Source of the DNA: Opitutaceae bacterium
GTDB taxonomy: Bacteria; Verrucomicrobiota; Verrucomicrobiia; Opitutales; Opitutaceae
Reading direction: 5' to 3'
DNA length: 5,290 bases
Assembly: GCA_031254955.1 (NCBI GenBank)
Contig: JAIRTK010000338.1
Span: 1-5,290 of the forward strand
A program made the position numbers and the translations under genes. The stretch's first letter is position 1, and every line of letters starts with the position of its first letter. The notes under the pieces were generated by a model. That model was not told the origin of the DNA and did not search any database. It saw only the letters and a list, made by a program, of their open reading frames with translations. Positions 4,548 through 5,290 of the stretch are shown piece after piece.

Positions 4548-5290
4548 ATGAAAAACCCCCGTATCGCCCCGTTCATTGCGGCCCTCTTGTTTGCCATTTC
4601 CCTGGGAGCGGCGGAACCGCGCTTTCTCACCACCGCCCACGAAGTTTTCTACGCGATGCTTCCGCCGCCGCCGCCGGACGACTCGCCCGCCGGCCTGGCC
4701 GACATCGAGACGATTCTCCAAGTCCAGAAAGACCGCACCCCCGCCCAAGTCGAACGCGCGCGCCGCGTCGAGAAGCAAAACACCATGTCGCTGGGCGCGT
4801 GGCTGTTTGGCCCGGACTTCAACAAGGAAAACCTGCCGCGCACCTACGCCTTCCTGCGCCGGGCCTCCACCGAACGCAGCGCGATCATCCGCGCCATGAA
4901 AGCCCAGTGGAGCCGCCCCCGCCCCTACGACCGCGGCCTCGGCGTCGAGAAATGCGTGCCCAACCGCCCGGCGGGCACCTCCTACCCGAGCGGACACTCC
5001 TCCGCCGGCGCGCTTTGGGAGGTGCTCTTCAGCGCGGCCATGCCCGAACACGAAACCTTCTTCGCCAGCGCCCGCCGCGAAATCATGTGGAGCCGCGTCC
5101 TCGCCGGCGTCCACTACCCTTCTGACACCCAAGCCGGCTGCCTCATCGGCCACGCCATCGCGCGCGACATGCTGAAAGCCCCCGCCACCCGCGCCGCCCT
5201 CAAGGAGATGCGCGCCGAGATCCTCGCGTTTCTGGAAAACCACCCTCAAGCCGCGCTCCACGCCCAAAATGCGACGGCCAAAAAGGAGGG
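4548..5290 (+). CDS. Exported class A PAP2 acid phosphatase (3' end outside window)
   Basis: At least 247 residues, open to the window edge. A Sec-type signal peptide (residues 1 to about 22; hydrophobic core 8-20, cleavage near GAA) sends it to the periplasm. All three PAP2 phosphatase signatures are intact: K-x6-RP (Lys118, Arg125-Pro126), PSGH (147-150) and SR-x5-H-x3-D (Ser182, Arg183, His189, Asp193). His189 is the expected phosphohistidine nucleophile and His150 the acid/base. The upstream MLPPPPPDDSPA block (37-48) is typical of class A non-specific acid phosphatases, which hydrolyse many phosphomonoesters. That family is about 250 residues long, so the stop should lie just beyond the edge. 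Pro39-43 are encoded by five CCG codons in a row, a possible slippage site. The ATG at 4548 puts the signal peptide right at the N-terminus; no clear Shine-Dalgarno precedes it. Role beside the other genes: probably phosphate or glycerol release, inferred. Confidence 0.93.
   Translation, partial: MKNPRIAPFIAALLFAISLGAAEPRFLTTAHEVFYAMLPPPPPDDSPAGLADIETILQVQKDRTPAQVERARRVEKQNTMSLGAWLFGPDFNKENLPRTYAFLRRASTERSAIIRAMKAQWSRPRPYDRGLGVEKCVPNRPAGTSYPSGHSSAGALWEVLFSAAMPEHETFFASARREIMWSRVLAGVHYPSDTQAGCLIGHAIARDMLKAPATRAALKEMRAEILAFLENHPQAALHAQNATAKKE

Overview
The window holds four protein genes, all on the + strand and in strongly G/C-ending codons: a SorC-family sugar-responsive regulator (45-1040), an exported glycerophosphodiester phosphodiesterase-family protein (1037-2053), a glycerol-1-phosphate dehydrogenase of the AraM/EgsA type (2644-4056), and an exported class A PAP2 acid phosphatase that runs off the right edge (4548-5290). 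No rRNA, tRNA, insertion sequence, CRISPR array or phage gene is visible. GC-rich genes without clear Shine-Dalgarno sequences, separated by AT-rich spacers full of short 8-10 bp periodic repeats of the CTTCGCGT/CACGAAAT type, suggest a Verrucomicrobia-like bacterium, possibly Opitutaceae. That is pattern recognition from memory, not a database result.

Layout. The regulator and phosphodiesterase overlap by 4 bp (ATGA) and are almost certainly co-transcribed and translationally coupled. A 590-bp AT-rich spacer (2054-2643) follows. It carries several short tandem arrays, a repeated ~21-nt motif and a long interrupted inverted repeat. The dehydrogenase comes next, then a 491-bp spacer (4057-4547) of different character: its left half is a run of hairpins and GC-rich repeats, and its right half is 8- and 9-bp tandem arrays leading up to the phosphatase.

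How the genes may work together (inference). An exported phosphodiesterase could release glycerol phosphate from glycerophosphodiesters. A cytoplasmic G1P dehydrogenase interconverts sn-glycerol-1-phosphate and dihydroxyacetone phosphate. An exported acid phosphatase could strip phosphate from the same type of compound. SorC regulators typically sense sugar or triose phosphates. This fits a small glycerophosphate salvage or recycling locus. The less usual possibility is that the substrate is the sn-1 enantiomer, which occurs in the phosphatidylglycerol headgroup, in polyglycerophosphate polymers and in archaeal lipids. The 0.5-0.6 kb gaps mean a single operon is not shown.

Nothing here is clearly a new defence or mobile system. 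The most unusual material is non-coding: the family of short-period arrays and the hairpin series after the dehydrogenase.
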